NCBI RefSeq assembly: GCF_001039355.2
Contig: NW_019775409.1
Location: 186,876 to 250,875 of the forward strand
Reading direction: 5' to 3'
DNA from: Lingula anatina
Taxonomy: Eukaryota > Brachiopoda > Lingulata > Lingulida > Lingulidae
Length of the DNA: 64,000 nucleotides
The position numbers and the translations under genes are program-made. This document shows positions 37,289 to 56,600 of the stretch, piece after piece; position 1 is the stretch's first letter, and each line of letters starts with the position of its first letter. The notes beneath the pieces are model-generated. The model saw only the letters and a program-made list of their open reading frames with translations, did not search any database and was not told where the DNA came from.

Positions 37289-38395
37289 GAAACATTATTC
37301 ACAACCATGTAAATTAGATACTGATACAGAAACTAAATTATTTTTCTTGTAATCTGACCGTGCACCTCTTACGTAAAAATTATGCTACTCACCGTAATTT
37401 TCAATAATCTTAACATTAAACCCTCTCCCCTTCAAATGCGCTATTGCTCCCCTTTTTGGACGTCTTGATTAATAAAAACTGTACATTTTTCTTTTCCTTT
37501 CTTTTGCTAAAGGTGTGACCTGATGAAAGCAGTCTGTGCCTCTGAGGGCGATATCTACCCAGTGCCTTGCGACACGGACTTGCCAATCTTACAGCCACGC
37601 CCCAGGCCACGCCCTATGCTACGCCCCATGCCTCGCCCCTTTTTCTTAAACGGACCTCCTTCAGTCCCGGGGGGAGACGGTAAGTGTTCTTTATGCTGTC
37701 TTTTCTATCGCAGGAACGGATCAAAATTCTTTATATTCCTTTTTTTTTCATTATTTCAGTTACGTAGCCTGTGTCAAATGCACCATTCCATACTTTCAAA
37801 TTCTGAATTTTTAACTTTAACATATTTTGCAACACAGTTTTCTTTCATTAATATTTGTTACACGTACACAAATGTTCCACGATATAAAATTTATTCTGCT
37901 AATTTATTCTAAATATATATTTCTTTTGAAGGTCCTGCTATCGAGATCTTGCCAGAGGATAAGTCACCAAACGCTGCTTCCCGGGTAACAGGCGGCATCA
38001 TCGCTCCGTTCGGTCGCATTGGACAAAAATCAACTTTAGCAGGAGGACCGACTGGCCGATTTGGTTTTCTCCCATCAGCAGTTCAAACGCTCCAAAATCG
38101 TCCTAGAGGTCCGGCTTACGGTTTGGCGTCCAGTGGAAGCCAAAGTTCACGACAGTTTCCTGCGGGTATTTTTCCGTCTTCCGCTGGTGGGAAATATGGC
38201 CTGCCCAAGTCCATGCAGGGCTACGGGGCTGGCGGGAATTCCGCTCCAAAGCCACAACCTCGTTTTGGAGTTCCTCCGGGAATGGGGTCAAAGGGTATCC
38301 CGTTGTTTGGTGGCCCTCTGGGACGAATGTCGGCATTAGCTAAGTACGGCAAGCCCAACGTCTATGGAAGCCCTTCAGCATATGAGAGTGACTAA
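29034..38395 (+). CDS. Secreted multi-Kazal-domain protein, 11 exons
   Basis: Kazal domains are six-cysteine folds, often serine-protease inhibitors and also common in extracellular matrix proteins. Coding exons: 29034-29070, 33174-33386, 33528-33657, 33980-34270, 34646-34867, 35164-35376, 35916-36128, 36412-36624, 36951-37175, 37513-37679 and 37932-38395. All joins keep frame and give 795 residues. The start (AGTATGG) opens a signal peptide split by intron 1 (MVKVQVQLAALL joined to ALCLAG). A Gly/Pro/Ser-rich stretch follows, then seven Kazal-like domains from Cys99 with spacing C-x5/6-C-x10-C-x10-C-x6-C-x10-C and the hallmark CGSDGKTY. They are separated by proline-rich linkers (FPPGLLPPPLRPP). 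A tail of about 165 residues rich in G, P, F and S carries no cysteine. Each domain is cut by a phase-2 intron just before its fourth cysteine, so one exon holds the second half of one domain and the first half of the next. It is likely extracellular; inhibitor or matrix roles are both possible. Intron 1 is 4.1 kb and holds two MITEs and an N. Confidence 0.9.
29868..29898. repeat. GATGCC hexamer repeat
   Basis: Four to five tandem GATGCC-like units in intron 1 of the Kazal gene, preceded by CGTCGCCGTCGTCGCC. A local GC-rich island in AT-rich intron. A T-rich stretch with the single N at 29955 follows. Confidence 0.8.
30204..30408. mobile_element. MITE, family A, reverse copy of a pair
   Basis: Diverged family A element, in the same orientation as the opsin-intron copy: ACCCCATTTCCATAGATTTT, TAGATCGATCTATCCCTG and GGGAGTTAGGTCGATCTAAA. 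Its right end (CTAGATCGAACTAA) abuts the next element directly, so the two lie head to head in intron 1 of the Kazal gene. Confidence 0.75.
30412..30626. mobile_element. MITE, family A, forward copy of a pair
   Basis: A 215-bp element starting GACCCCGTTTCCAGAG and ending CTCTGGGAATACAGCC, flanked by TAA at 30409-30411 and 30627-30629. It is nearly identical to 63545-63759 and inverted relative to 17268-17470. Internal blocks include TTAATTACCCCCTTACAG and GTAGTAGGCGGGACGGACAT. Confidence 0.85.
32178..32224. repeat. (GT)n microsatellite in Kazal intron 1
   Basis: About 22 GT units, about 1 kb before exon 2 of the Kazal gene. Confidence 0.95.
35164..36624 (+). repeat. Tandemly duplicated Kazal exons with flanking intron
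   Basis: Exons 35164-35376, 35916-36128 and 36412-36624 are all exactly 213 bp and nearly identical (for example GTCCGTTGTGAGGGCGACGA in each). The introns after the first and second also match: both contain ACATGCTTCTGATGGCC, and both end in a GGAAATTTTGGA / CCAGATGTGATG stretch. This shows recent unequal crossing-over of an exon-plus-intron unit. Exons at 34646, 36951 and 37513 are older, more diverged relatives. Confidence 0.9.
35478..35710. mobile_element. hAT-like MITE in Kazal intron
   Basis: A 233-bp near-palindrome flanked by the 8-base direct repeat CTTTGAGA (35470-35477 and 35711-35718). The left arm GAAGACCGCGTAGTCCTTTA pairs with the right arm containing TAAAGGATTATGCGGTCTTC. The ends GCATTCACACCGAGAAGAG and, reverse complemented, GCAATCACATCAAGAAGAG also pair. 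The duplicated intron at 36129-36411 has the uninterrupted site (GGCCTCTGAGAGTCTTTTCC). Eight-base duplications are typical of hAT transposons. Confidence 0.85.
37245..37284. repeat. (GA)n microsatellite in Kazal intron
   Basis: About 20 GA units in the intron after exon 9, whose donor is the less common GTGTGT form. Confidence 0.95.
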
Positions 38396-38602
38396 GCTTT
38401 GAGGATTGTTTCCTGGGTTTCTTTTTGGGAAGAACCTTCAGATAGAGGTGTTTCTGGCTGGCCAGTTACATTCCAAACGACGTGGAATCGATTATGATAC
38501 ATATCTATTTCAAGAAGTATAAATTTGTAATAGTATTGAAATTTTGATTTTTCAGACAGTTTTTATTTTTGTAGTTATATTCACTACCTCAAATGTACCA
38601 AA

Positions 38603-38608
38603 AATAAA
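38603..38608 (+). terminator. Polyadenylation signal of the Kazal gene
   Basis: AATAAA about 210 bases after the stop codon at 38393-38395, in an AT-rich 3' flank. It is the first such hexamer downstream. Confidence 0.6.
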
Positions 38609-39636
38609 CACACTTTAACTATATTTGATGCTTTTCTTACTGTTTCTCAAGTTTGAAAGTTAAAGTTACAATGTTGGGTTGAGGGACTTCAAATTGCAAT
38701 TTTTAAGGTATCACGCCATATATTTTTTTTGTTAACCATGAAAAGTCATGGTTAAAATCGCAGTGAAGTCAAATTTAATCAAATTTAAGACAGGAAAAAT
38801 TTGAATAACGTGAATTTGAAGTGAAAAAAAAATCATAAAAATATAAAGATTGTCTGTAGGCAAATGTATGCAATTTCAAACAAAATATTCCCCACTTATT
38901 TCCTACAAGGGATTGATGAGGGAATGGTCAAAATCGGTTGCGACCAGCACCCAGTGTTTTCCTACAGCAGGCTTCTCTAACACAATGCCACTTGCCAAAT
39001 CCTCAACACTCTGCAAACACACCATATTTTCTATTTTGACGTTTCTTATACTTACTAGAAAAACTAGTATCTCCAACAAAAACAAATATTGGGTTAAAGG
39101 TTTTTTCTTTGGTTAAACATTTGAAATATTGTACAAAAAAATTCCACCCGTCTCGTTGATTCAAAATTATGTGAAGTGCCCTAGATATAAGTACTGTGAG
39201 AAAAAGCCGCTCGTATCATAAGTACATGTCCCTGATTTTAATTTCTTTCATTGCCAAGAAATGGTATTTAATTATTACAATTACCACCTCACATCGAGCA
39301 TTCAGCTGCGTCTCTGTTTGGGCGACTTTTACTTTAAAACTACTTGTCAACCTCTCAAAGCAAACCGGTCCGATTACATACCGCACAATCATAACTTGGC
39401 TTTCGCCGTTTTGTACCAGTAGACTTTTGAGTATACGTTGATGTGGAAAAAAAATCAACAGTGATTTGATAGTGATATTATATCACTTTGATAGTGATAT
39501 TATATTAAAAGTAAATACTTGGGAAAATATCAAACAAAATGTGCGTCACTGACGTGACTAAAATGGTTCATTTTTAAGCTAGTCTGATCCTGAAAGCTTC
39601 CAAAAAAGACCAAAAACTAGTTCATAGTGACTTCAT

Positions 39637-39642
39637 TTTATT
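39637..39642 (-). terminator. Polyadenylation signal of the AP-2 mu gene
   Basis: TTTATT on the + strand, so AATAAA on the - strand, about 980 bases past the AP-2 mu stop. This gives a long 3' untranslated region that converges with the Kazal gene about 1 kb away. Other hexamers may be used. Confidence 0.45.
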
Positions 39643-40623
39643 GTACATCACGTCAATCTTCTAGACATCATTATCTATGATTTCTTCTACATACTTTGAC
39701 ATAATATAACTGCTCTGTATAGGACCTTACTTCAATGTTACATGTCATAACAACAGGCTCTACACAGAGACCTCCTTAGCACAAACATCCACTGATGTAT
39801 AAACAATTAAATGGTTTGAATTAGTTTAGTGTCATTATTACAGCCATATAGTAAACCTATAATATATGTGGAAGTCAATTCTCTTCTTAAAAATGCTGTT
39901 TTACTCTACATCTGCACTCAAGTTGGCAAAAAGATTCCATAAATAGACCTCTAATTTGACAAAATTGAAGAATTCTTGTTACAATTATCACCAAAGATAA
40001 AGTGCCAATGACCAAGTACAGCAGATATGATATTTCAGTTTTACATCCTAAAACACAGATCTGAAAGTTAAACAGACGTTGAACCATTGCAACAATACAG
40101 CCACTGCCTCTGACACTGATGACAATACAACAATAAACATGTGCAGACACGATGATATTCATAGAAATGAAATTTGCAGCTGTGGAAAGGGCTCCTCTTG
40201 ATACTGCTCTGAGTGCTGCCCCCTGTACATAATTCCCCCCTTCACGCTTTTTTTTACGACTTGAGTTAACTATACCAAGATCATTCAATTTTAACTTCAG
40301 ATTTGAACTATTTCTTCTGTACAAACTTCAGGAACAAAGCCTTTTTTCATTGCAGCATTTAACTTTTGTCAAAATAACAGAGTTTTATAACACTCTATAG
40401 ACCTCTTATGCACTATTGAATGCAATGCAGTTGAATGTCAATGACATGGAACTAAAGTACTTAAGTTTTTTCTCAAGGCAAAATATCATCTCATTTCCAT
40501 TTTTCTCAGGCATAACACGCATCTTTGAGTTATCAAAAAAGTAATTCTGCTACCAGGTTACAAGGTTGACAAATTTCCAAAGAAGAAATGTAATAAAGTC
40601 ATCTCATCCAATCACCTCAAAGG

Positions 40624-48316
<7,693 letters not shown>

Positions 48317-48329
48317 TCATGGTAATCTT

Positions 48330-49235
48330 AAAAGATAAAATGTTTTATAATTAAATCATGTGCTATTTAAATAGGTACTAGTATGGTATACTGTGAGAAA
48401 AGTATTGAGAGTAAAATGGAAGCATTTTACCAATAATAAGTGACTAAAATGGTAAAGACACATAAAGAATATCTGCTCTTCTCAATAATTTACACATGTA
48501 AACATATATAGAACTCCTTCATGCTGCCATGAATATCATACCATGTAATGACTCAGTGCAAACAATAGGAAGAGTGAGAGCAAGGTACAGTGATACACTG
48601 CACTATGAAATATAATAGTACAGCATGCAAGGCGCACTTCCAAACATATATTCACATTCCTGCATCATTTATGGAAATCAAGGTTACATCAGTAAACGAA
48701 TAAGAACGATATTCCGTGACCTGTGCAGAAGTCACGGTTCTGCACAAGAAGTATTTCAATTTCAAGTCTGAATGAAATGGAGATCATATCAATTTTGTCA
48801 TCGACCGGTTGAAGTTTGCACAGACACCTGTTATGGGGCGCTTAAGAGTGTATATTTGCAAAATCTGACATGACAAAGGTACATATTAAGTATGAGAAAC
48901 CATGTTTCCATATAATTCAAAGAAAGGTACCACTCGGTGAAAATTTGACAGAGTTTTACTCACATTACTACTTGCCGGCTAAAGTGGGAGTTTCTCCTTC
49001 CTGTAAAAATGGCGGAAATTACCCACAGTTCATTTCGACAATTTTCGTGAGTGTCCGGCATTGTGCATCTATTCTTTTGTCTAACTATTTCCCAAAAACA
49101 TCAACATTATTTATATGTTAAACTAAAGGAGACACAGGCATTCGGTTTCTATGGATTAGATAGTAAAAAGTGTAAATGTGAAAATAAAAGTAAATAAGTA
49201 GAGCTACGAAAATTCCCGAAGAAATGACGCATGCG
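48330..49235. promoter_or_regulatory. Shared divergent promoter region of AP-2 mu and RPL22
   Basis: The two housekeeping genes start in opposite directions within 1 kb, so the AP-2 mu promoter and untranslated first exon should lie here. Candidate elements near 48990-49015 are CTCCTTCCTG (an ETS-type site) and AAAATGGCGGAAA (a YY1-type CCAT core on the - strand). Just before the RPL22 start is TGACGCATGCGC, a CRE/NRF1-like palindromic stretch. Start sites are inferred, not seen. Confidence 0.5.
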
Positions 49236-49244
49236 CTTCCTCTC
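49236..49244 (+). promoter_or_regulatory. 5'-TOP transcription start of RPL22
   Basis: CTTCCTCTC, 25 bases before the ATG, is a C followed by an unbroken pyrimidine run. This is the terminal oligopyrimidine start of ribosomal protein mRNAs, which puts their translation under mTOR/LARP1 control. The leader is very short, and GCCGCCATCATG follows. Confidence 0.7.
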
Positions 49245-49260
49245 ACACTCTGCCGCCATC

Positions 49261-50984
49261 ATGCCTGCTGTAAGTGGCTAAGTCCCCTCGAATTTTTGTC
49301 TCATTCTGAAATGGAAACTTAATATACAACATTTTACTCACAATTTTATAAAGCCTAAGCTAGTTTTGTAAATGATTCAAAAGAGTTCTGATGCCAAAAT
49401 AGCCTGCTTTTACGTAATTTTGACTGAATTAACAGACACGTGTTCATGTGATAGTTCCCGTTGAACATATTTCAGTTTTCAGGAAGATTTGATGTACCGA
49501 CTCTTGTGTTTTATGTCATAACGTCATTGTCATTCTACATTTTGAAGTCCATTATTAGCAAGTTGGTAATGAAATATGCAACTTTATGTTGTAATAAATT
49601 AAATAATTTAGACTTGGCAGATGATCGTGTGATGTGTGCGGGGGGGGGGGGAGGGTTAAAGAAGAGATGGACTAAGGAAAGGTATGTTGGTATAGGCTCT
49701 CAAATGCCGTTATGAGGTAAAGTAGCTTCAAAGTGAAAGTTGAAATTGAGAAGTAATGTCATTGTATTTCTTGTCTTTTCTTTTTCAGACAGCAAAAAAG
49801 GGCCAGCAGAAAAACCCCAAGGGTGGTAAGAAGAAGAAGTCGATAATCAGGTATTATCTGGACTGCACGCACCCCGTAGAAGATGGCATTATGGACATCA
49901 CAAACTTTGTAAGTTGATTGCTGAAATCTTGGATTTAGATTTTCATTTTGTTCTGGGGTACCTTTTTTTGCTAAAATTCTTGAGACAGGTCAGGTAAATT
50001 TACAAAAAATTGCTCGCAACTATTTGATTAAATTTTTTGGGGGGTAAGACATATAAATGTTGTGAATTATAATTAATAGAAACCGAAAAAAAAAAAAACT
50101 GTTTAAAAAGGGGGATTTTGTCATGTAGTCGGCCAGTGTATCTCATTGTTTTGTTATCTATGGAGACTAATATGCCAAAGTGGGCTAGGGTCACATTCCC
50201 TAGTCCTGATACCTCTAGGGCTCCATTCCCTAGAGTCTGGGTTAGGGCCCTCTTCCCTAATCCCTTTTTTCTTTTGCTCCATCCCAACAGGACAAGTACC
50301 TGCAGGAAAGGATCAAAGTGAACGGCAAGACTGGCAACCTGGGCCAGAACATCTCCATGGAAAGGCAGAAAAATAAAGTTGTTGTCACCAGTGATATCCC
50401 ACTGTCTAAGAGGTAATGCATCCGTGGACCTTTGTAGTATCTCTTCCTCTTTTCTCTCTAGTTGTATACTTTTTAATAGTAATATTTTTTTCTTTTGTTT
50501 TTACTATAACAATAATTAATATTATCTTGCACATTAGACATAAGAAGTTAGCATTTTCCCCCTCAGATATTCCAAAGATAGATATTTCTTTTTAATGTTT
50601 ATTATGTCTAAAAAATAACTTGATAATCTCTTGTTATATAAGTCTGCTTGTGGAAAACCCTCAAATTTTAGATTCCGAGAAACCAAGACCTACATAGTAA
50701 TATTTTAATGTGCTTAAATTTCCAGAGCATTTGGTGAAAGGAAGAATGGCATGGGTTTAAGTTGTGTATTATGTTTTAACTGCTAATCAAGCCTTTTAAA
50801 CTTCTAAATGTTTGGATTTTTTCTTTTGTACAGGTACATGAAGTATCTCACCAAGAAGTACCTGAAGAAGAACAACCTCCGTGATTGGTTGAGAGTTGTC
50901 GCCAGTAGCAAGGACACTTACGAGCTGCGCTACTTCCAGATCAACAATGAAGAGGAGGAAGAAGAGGAGGCGGAAGACGCATAA
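49261..50984 (+). CDS. RPL22: Large ribosomal subunit protein eL22, complete, 4 exons
   Basis: eL22 is an RNA-binding protein of the 60S subunit. Exons: 49261-49269 (only M, P, A), 49789-49908, 50291-50412 and 50834-50984. Frame is kept throughout and gives 133 residues (human 128). Recognised blocks are a lysine-rich N-terminus (KGGKKKKS), [54 protein letters not shown] and the acidic end [11 protein letters not shown]. The first intron splits the gene after three codons, a common layout in ribosomal protein genes. No snoRNA could be confirmed by eye in the introns. Intron 2 has a run of imperfect CCTAG-type repeats at about 50185-50270. Confidence 0.97.
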
Positions 50985-51182
50985 ATTACAATATGGGGTC
51001 TATGACATGAACGCCATCTGTTGAAGGTTGCCAATTACTAAAACAATGATCGTTGCTGTGATGATTGAAAAGAGGAGAACAAATTGAAGGCAGTATCTCA
51101 TTTGTTGTGTTAATATGCCTCGGAATTGGGGTGCTAAAGAACTGGAGTGTTGAATGGAAAAGTGAACTTTCAAGTTGAAAGG

Positions 51183-51188
51183 AATAAA
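51183..51188 (+). terminator. Polyadenylation signal of RPL22
   Basis: AATAAA about 200 bases after the RPL22 stop codon, in GGAATAAAAATTCTG. Confidence 0.7.
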
Positions 51189-51199
51189 AATTCTGTCGA

Positions 51200-52681
51200 A
51201 TAAGAGAAGTTATTCTTGTGCCACAGTGATGTAAATACCTATTTATTTTCAACTGTAACATCTATTGCTCCTTTTTCAATATCGTGAAGGCAGATGGTTA
51301 ATAAACAGATGGTTTTTGTGAATGAAAGAAATAACGGTTTTCTTCTTGTTAACCTTTGACTAAATATGTTGTGTGAGTTTGGAATGTCCAGACATCTGAA
51401 TGGACCGTTTGAAAAAAAATACTTCATAATAATGATAAAGATTTATTCAGTCATTGTACTTATGTTTAGTAATATGTGATATAAATATACACGGAAATTA
51501 TATAACCATGTAGGGTTAAAAAAGAGGATGGCTTCAAAAGTTGACAGGTTTGAAAACCAAGTTCACTATTAAGGAGAGAAACGGCATTTACATAACAATC
51601 ATCTTAAAATCTTTTGCTCTCTCTGGCAGTTGAAAGAAACGACTATTGAATTTGCCTGGAAGGCGCATAAATAGTGCGTAGGCAGTGTTCGTTGTATATC
51701 ATATTTTTCGGGTGTCGAACCTGTGCCTCTGACCGAGTTGAGTTGCCAAGTCGCTCCCACACTCGGAATTGCATACTGTAAAATGTAAGGCAAATCTGAT
51801 CCCGTTACATTGAAAACGTGTGCCTATTTACACAGGGGAGGGGGGAAGCTGATTTGAAAATGTATATATTTATTTAAATTACAGAGACATTTATTATAAC
51901 AATAATAATAAATAAAAGTGCCCCACGTTATAATTATTTATGTCTAAACCAATATATCCCCGTCGCAATTAAACCATTCTTGTTAAACCAAAATGGCATT
52001 TATAAATAAAACTTGAAATAAATACTTGGACCATATTCTATCACGATAAGCAGCAAGATTATAAATCTGACCATGTTTTTCATACATTATGTAAAAATAA
52101 AGCAATATGCCTGGGTGAATATTCCAATATTTACAATAAAAAATACGAAAAAAAACATAGGCCTATGCGTAAACATTTCATGCTGCAGTGTCGCTGTATC
52201 AGAGAGAGTTTGTCCTTATATCGTCCTTTGAAAACGGGATCGTAGTCATGGCTCATCTGTTTGAATCTTAATAGTGAGAAGTGGTGATGGTAATTCAATC
52301 GAACACAAAATCGATTACAGCAAAGCTGGGATTCGATTATTATAGACTGCCAGGATCGTTACTGAATGGTTGAGCCTCCACCATCTTATTTATTTATTTA
52401 TTTTTGAAAATTCCTATGTACCCGTATAAACATAAAATCGTGTAAAAATGCGACAAAATTAATTTTATAATTGCTATTTTTCCTTACATCAAATCAGCTT
52501 TCATAAAAGATTGAGAACAGTAGGAATGACGGTCTCATCACGGAACGCTAGCGATTGGTTTTGAAAAAAAAAAACTTGTATATTGGTAATGTCCAAGTTC
52601 TAAGCAATGCATTCTCGAGTTCCATATGGCTGGATTGAAGAACTGTACGTGTCTGAGTCAAGATTGTTCGAACGCTTTCCA
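51200..52681. other. Intergenic and convergent 3' regions
   Basis: Lies between the 3' ends of RPL22 (+) and the lyase-hydratase gene (-). A TTTATT cluster at about 52386-52400 supplies AATAAA signals for the - strand gene, roughly 300 bases past its stop. No coding frame recognised. Confidence 0.5.
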
Positions 52682-52698
52682 TTAGCCTAGATCAATGA

Positions 52699-53622
52699 TC
52701 ACAGCATCCACGTGGGAGAGGGACGCAGTATTCTCCGCGTTGTGACAGAAGCCACCTTTTTGAAGAGCTGCGGACAATCGTTGATAAATATCTGGAAAAA
52801 AATAAGAATCCATTGTTTATAGTTTTCTTTCTTTATTTCTAAATGGGTGTCATATGGTAAATTTTGTACACCAAGATCAACCAGAAAACCAGCCGCGTAA
52901 CCACATGTATAGCAATGGATCAATCGAGAAATTTGACGTGGATCTAAAGACGCTAGACGGACACTCTAAAGAAAATATCTGGCGACAACAAGATAAATCT
53001 GCGGTGACTTATAATTTTGTTTATTTATTTAAAGAATTTGGTTAAGGTCCAGTGGTTCAAAGTGAATGTATCGCCTACCTTTTCCATTTCGGAGGGTTTT
53101 AGATGCGCAGACTCCACGACGTCACGCGGCACAGAGAGCTCCCTCAGTTCCTCTGGTTCGATGTTGATCAAACCGAACACCCTTGATGTGACCTCCTCCA
53201 GCGCTGAAGTGTTTGTAGGTTATATTAATTGGAGAAATAAAAAAAAATGCAGTGTTTTGGTGAAAACTGTTTATTAATATTTTCTTCGAATTCTGATAAT
53301 TGTTTTCAAAAGGGACGTAAACAATACGTTCTAGATGTAGGCCTAAATTTACTTTTTGAAAATTGATTGGCAAATACCAAATAACATATAAAACGGGATA
53401 TGGCACAGAAAAAAAATCAAAATAACTTCTAGAGATTGCTCAAAGCATATTTAACCAAGCTCTTATTTGTGACTCAAATGTAACCATGGTAGCGTTATGA
53501 TTGTGAAAAACTGTGAAAAGCTGAGCTTACCTGGATTAGCAGGGTTAGGTCGAACATCCAGTATTAGTGACAGTGAGGAAATCATATCACCCTAGAAATA
53601 ATAATAACAATAATAATAGCAA

Positions 53623-53668
<46 letters not shown>

Positions 53669-56600
53669 AACAAACTCTGGACCTCAGGCTATTTACAACA
53701 CAACAAAGAGAAGGGAAGATCAAGAGAAAGAGATGGCTGGTTGATACACGTAGCACGTAGACCAGTAACTACCTATAGGCCTATACATGTACCACTTTCA
53801 TGGATACTACAACGATTTAAAAATTCTCTCACCATGGCAACCCTATTTATATTCTTGGCCTCCAGGATCTCTTCATATAAGACATATCCATAGTCCAGGC
53901 CAGTGTTAGAGAGGGAGGCCGCAGTCACCAGGGGCCCAGGGACCAGCAAGTCTGTCGCCGAAAACTGAAAGAGAATTTGAATATTATTAACGCACTTGGC
54001 AGTGAGTTAGGGATGTGACTGAATTTGTATACAAAAGACTAAAATTTCGACGAGATCAAATGCGCCAGGAGTCTGGAGGAATACTGGATGAATAAATGAA
54101 AAAAATAAAAAATAAAATGTAATTTGGAGCTGTGACTAATAACTGATTTTTCTTGGGTCAAAATTGTATAATTATATTTAATAATAGACTGATTAAAAAA
54201 ATCAATTACAAACTATAACTTTGATCACACCAGGCCAAAATGTGTTGATAAACAACCTTATATGATTTATATCATCATCAACGTGTACGTTTTATCTATA
54301 AGTCAACACTTAAATAATAAAAATAACTATTGTTATGCAACCTGTTTATATATATACCTTCATGCTGTTAAGATGATGTTCATTTGTAATCCAGAACTGA
54401 TGACAGAAGGCTCTCGATTCGTAACTTTCCACCACCTTCACAAGACGATGAACGTACAGCTGAAATGTGAAATAATTTATATATGTGCATTAAGCGGGTA
54501 TACATATTCACTGTGACACCTTCGATATTAAATTTTAGACAGAATAACTAAGCGAGTAAGTCTGATTGATCGTCTCACTTCGATTCCAAAAATCGACTTC
54601 TGAACAGGCAGGTATTAAGAGATAATATTTCTCGATATAACATCCTAAATGGTTTGTAGACCAAAAATATCATCTACAAAAATTCAGAACTCTGAGGCGT
54701 TTGAATGCAAAAGGTTCACATATTTTAGTTGTCTTAGAGCCCATTCCCACAGACACCATCGGTCTACGTGGATCGACCCAACTCTGCGGGGACTCTCACT
54801 AAGTGCAATCAGCTTAACTGAATGACACGCGTCGATCCTCCTGTTTCTGCCAGCTTTTCTGTATTTACTAAATGCCAGGAGGAGGCAGTCAGCGAGAGTT
54901 GGGTCAATCCACGTAGACCGATATTGTGCCTGTGGGAAAGGTCCGTAGCGCCCCCCCCCCCTCCACTACCCTATAAATGCCTACAGCGGTTACCTCTGAT
55001 TGTTCCAGCGGCTCAACACCGTCAGTGATGTGGCTGCGGAGTTGGTGCTGCGTCTCAACCATTTCCTGAAATGATGAAGGCATGTAACCCAATCGCCAAA
55101 GTTAAATGGATTATTTACTATGCGTAATAAAGTAAAATTATTACAACATTAATTATTAAGGCTAAAAAAGGAAAGAAAGACAAAACTGAAGGTGAGAAAA
55201 CATTTTACGCACATCCCAATGCCATAAATAAAATTATTAATTTAGCTCAGTAGACGTAAGATCGCCAGCTCAAATAAAATTACGTACGTCATTTAAGACG
55301 TATGTAGTTCTTCTAAGCAGAGACGCATACCATAGTTGTACAGTAAATGCGTATTAGCTATTAGACAAAAACGCAAACCTGCATTGGGTTTTTCGTCGTT
55401 GGCTTTCTGTCTCCCTCCGGGCAACGTCCAATATGTGGAAACATACCAGCCGGAAACATGGACTTCTTCCCGACGGTGAAAAGAACGTTTCCATGGCAAT
55501 CCTCCAGCTCGTGCTTAGACGTTACGACGTCGTACCTCCCGCCACTTGTCGGACGTACGTCAACCACGCGTACCGTCGCTGTGACAGTTTCTCCGCCTTT
55601 GATTGGTCGACGTTGTTGCGCATTTTGGAAACCCAAATGATACCTGCAGTGCTCTGTAAAACTGAAATAAAAAAATTAACATAAAAATTTATCCTCTATG
55701 ACTTCTAGGCTAAAAGGTAACATGTTTAAATATCTATAATGATATAAAACGCAGTTTACAGTATATCCGAGTTTAGTGTGCTGTAAGCCTGTAACAAATG
55801 TATTTGATTGATGTGAGGCACACATGAAAATGAGGGCACCCTTACAAAAACAAGGTTAAACAAATGGAGATCGTAATCAACTCACCTGCTAACCGCCATA
55901 GCAATGGTTGCCGTCATCAGCAGTTGCAGTGGCGGCTGAGTTTCTTCCATCCCACAGTCAAGGGCAAACTGTCGACTGCTAGCAAGTAGCGAGTTGCAAT
56001 AAAAAGAAGAATTCCAAAGCTTCGAAATAGCCGGGTCAATGGTCAATTCATGCGGGGTTCTGATTGGTTCATCTCGTCTCCATCGTTTGAATTTTGATTG
56101 GTTGCCTGGAGCCCAGCGTGCACGTGCCATGTCGTCATCAAAAAATAGTTCTGGTTTTGATGCCAAACTAGCTGTGGCAAACGCAGCCTGAGGTTGAAGG
56201 TGCTCTCCATCGTAGTCTGCTTTTGATAGAAAAGACGAAAGATCGGGTGTGGTTCGAAACAGTGGTTGGCCACTTGTTTGCTGGGGAAGCGATATTTGCT
56301 GGAAGCCAGGAGATTTGTTCTTTAATGAAACAGTTCTTGTTTCATTAGTGGCCTCTTCTAAAGGCAGAGCAACCGTTTCTTGAACAGGTGCGGATTTGTG
56401 CGGGCCTTGAGCCTTCACCTGATCGTATTCAGTCTCTAGGCTGGCCATCCTCAGGATATTTTCTGCTTTTTTGAACAACGGTGGTCCAAGCATAACTCCA
56501 CTTTGTTGGTGATGCGGATAATACATGTTGATACCGCCATTTTCTTTCATGTGAACAATGTCGCGACTGTGGTTCATCTCACGGAACGACCGAGAGAAGA

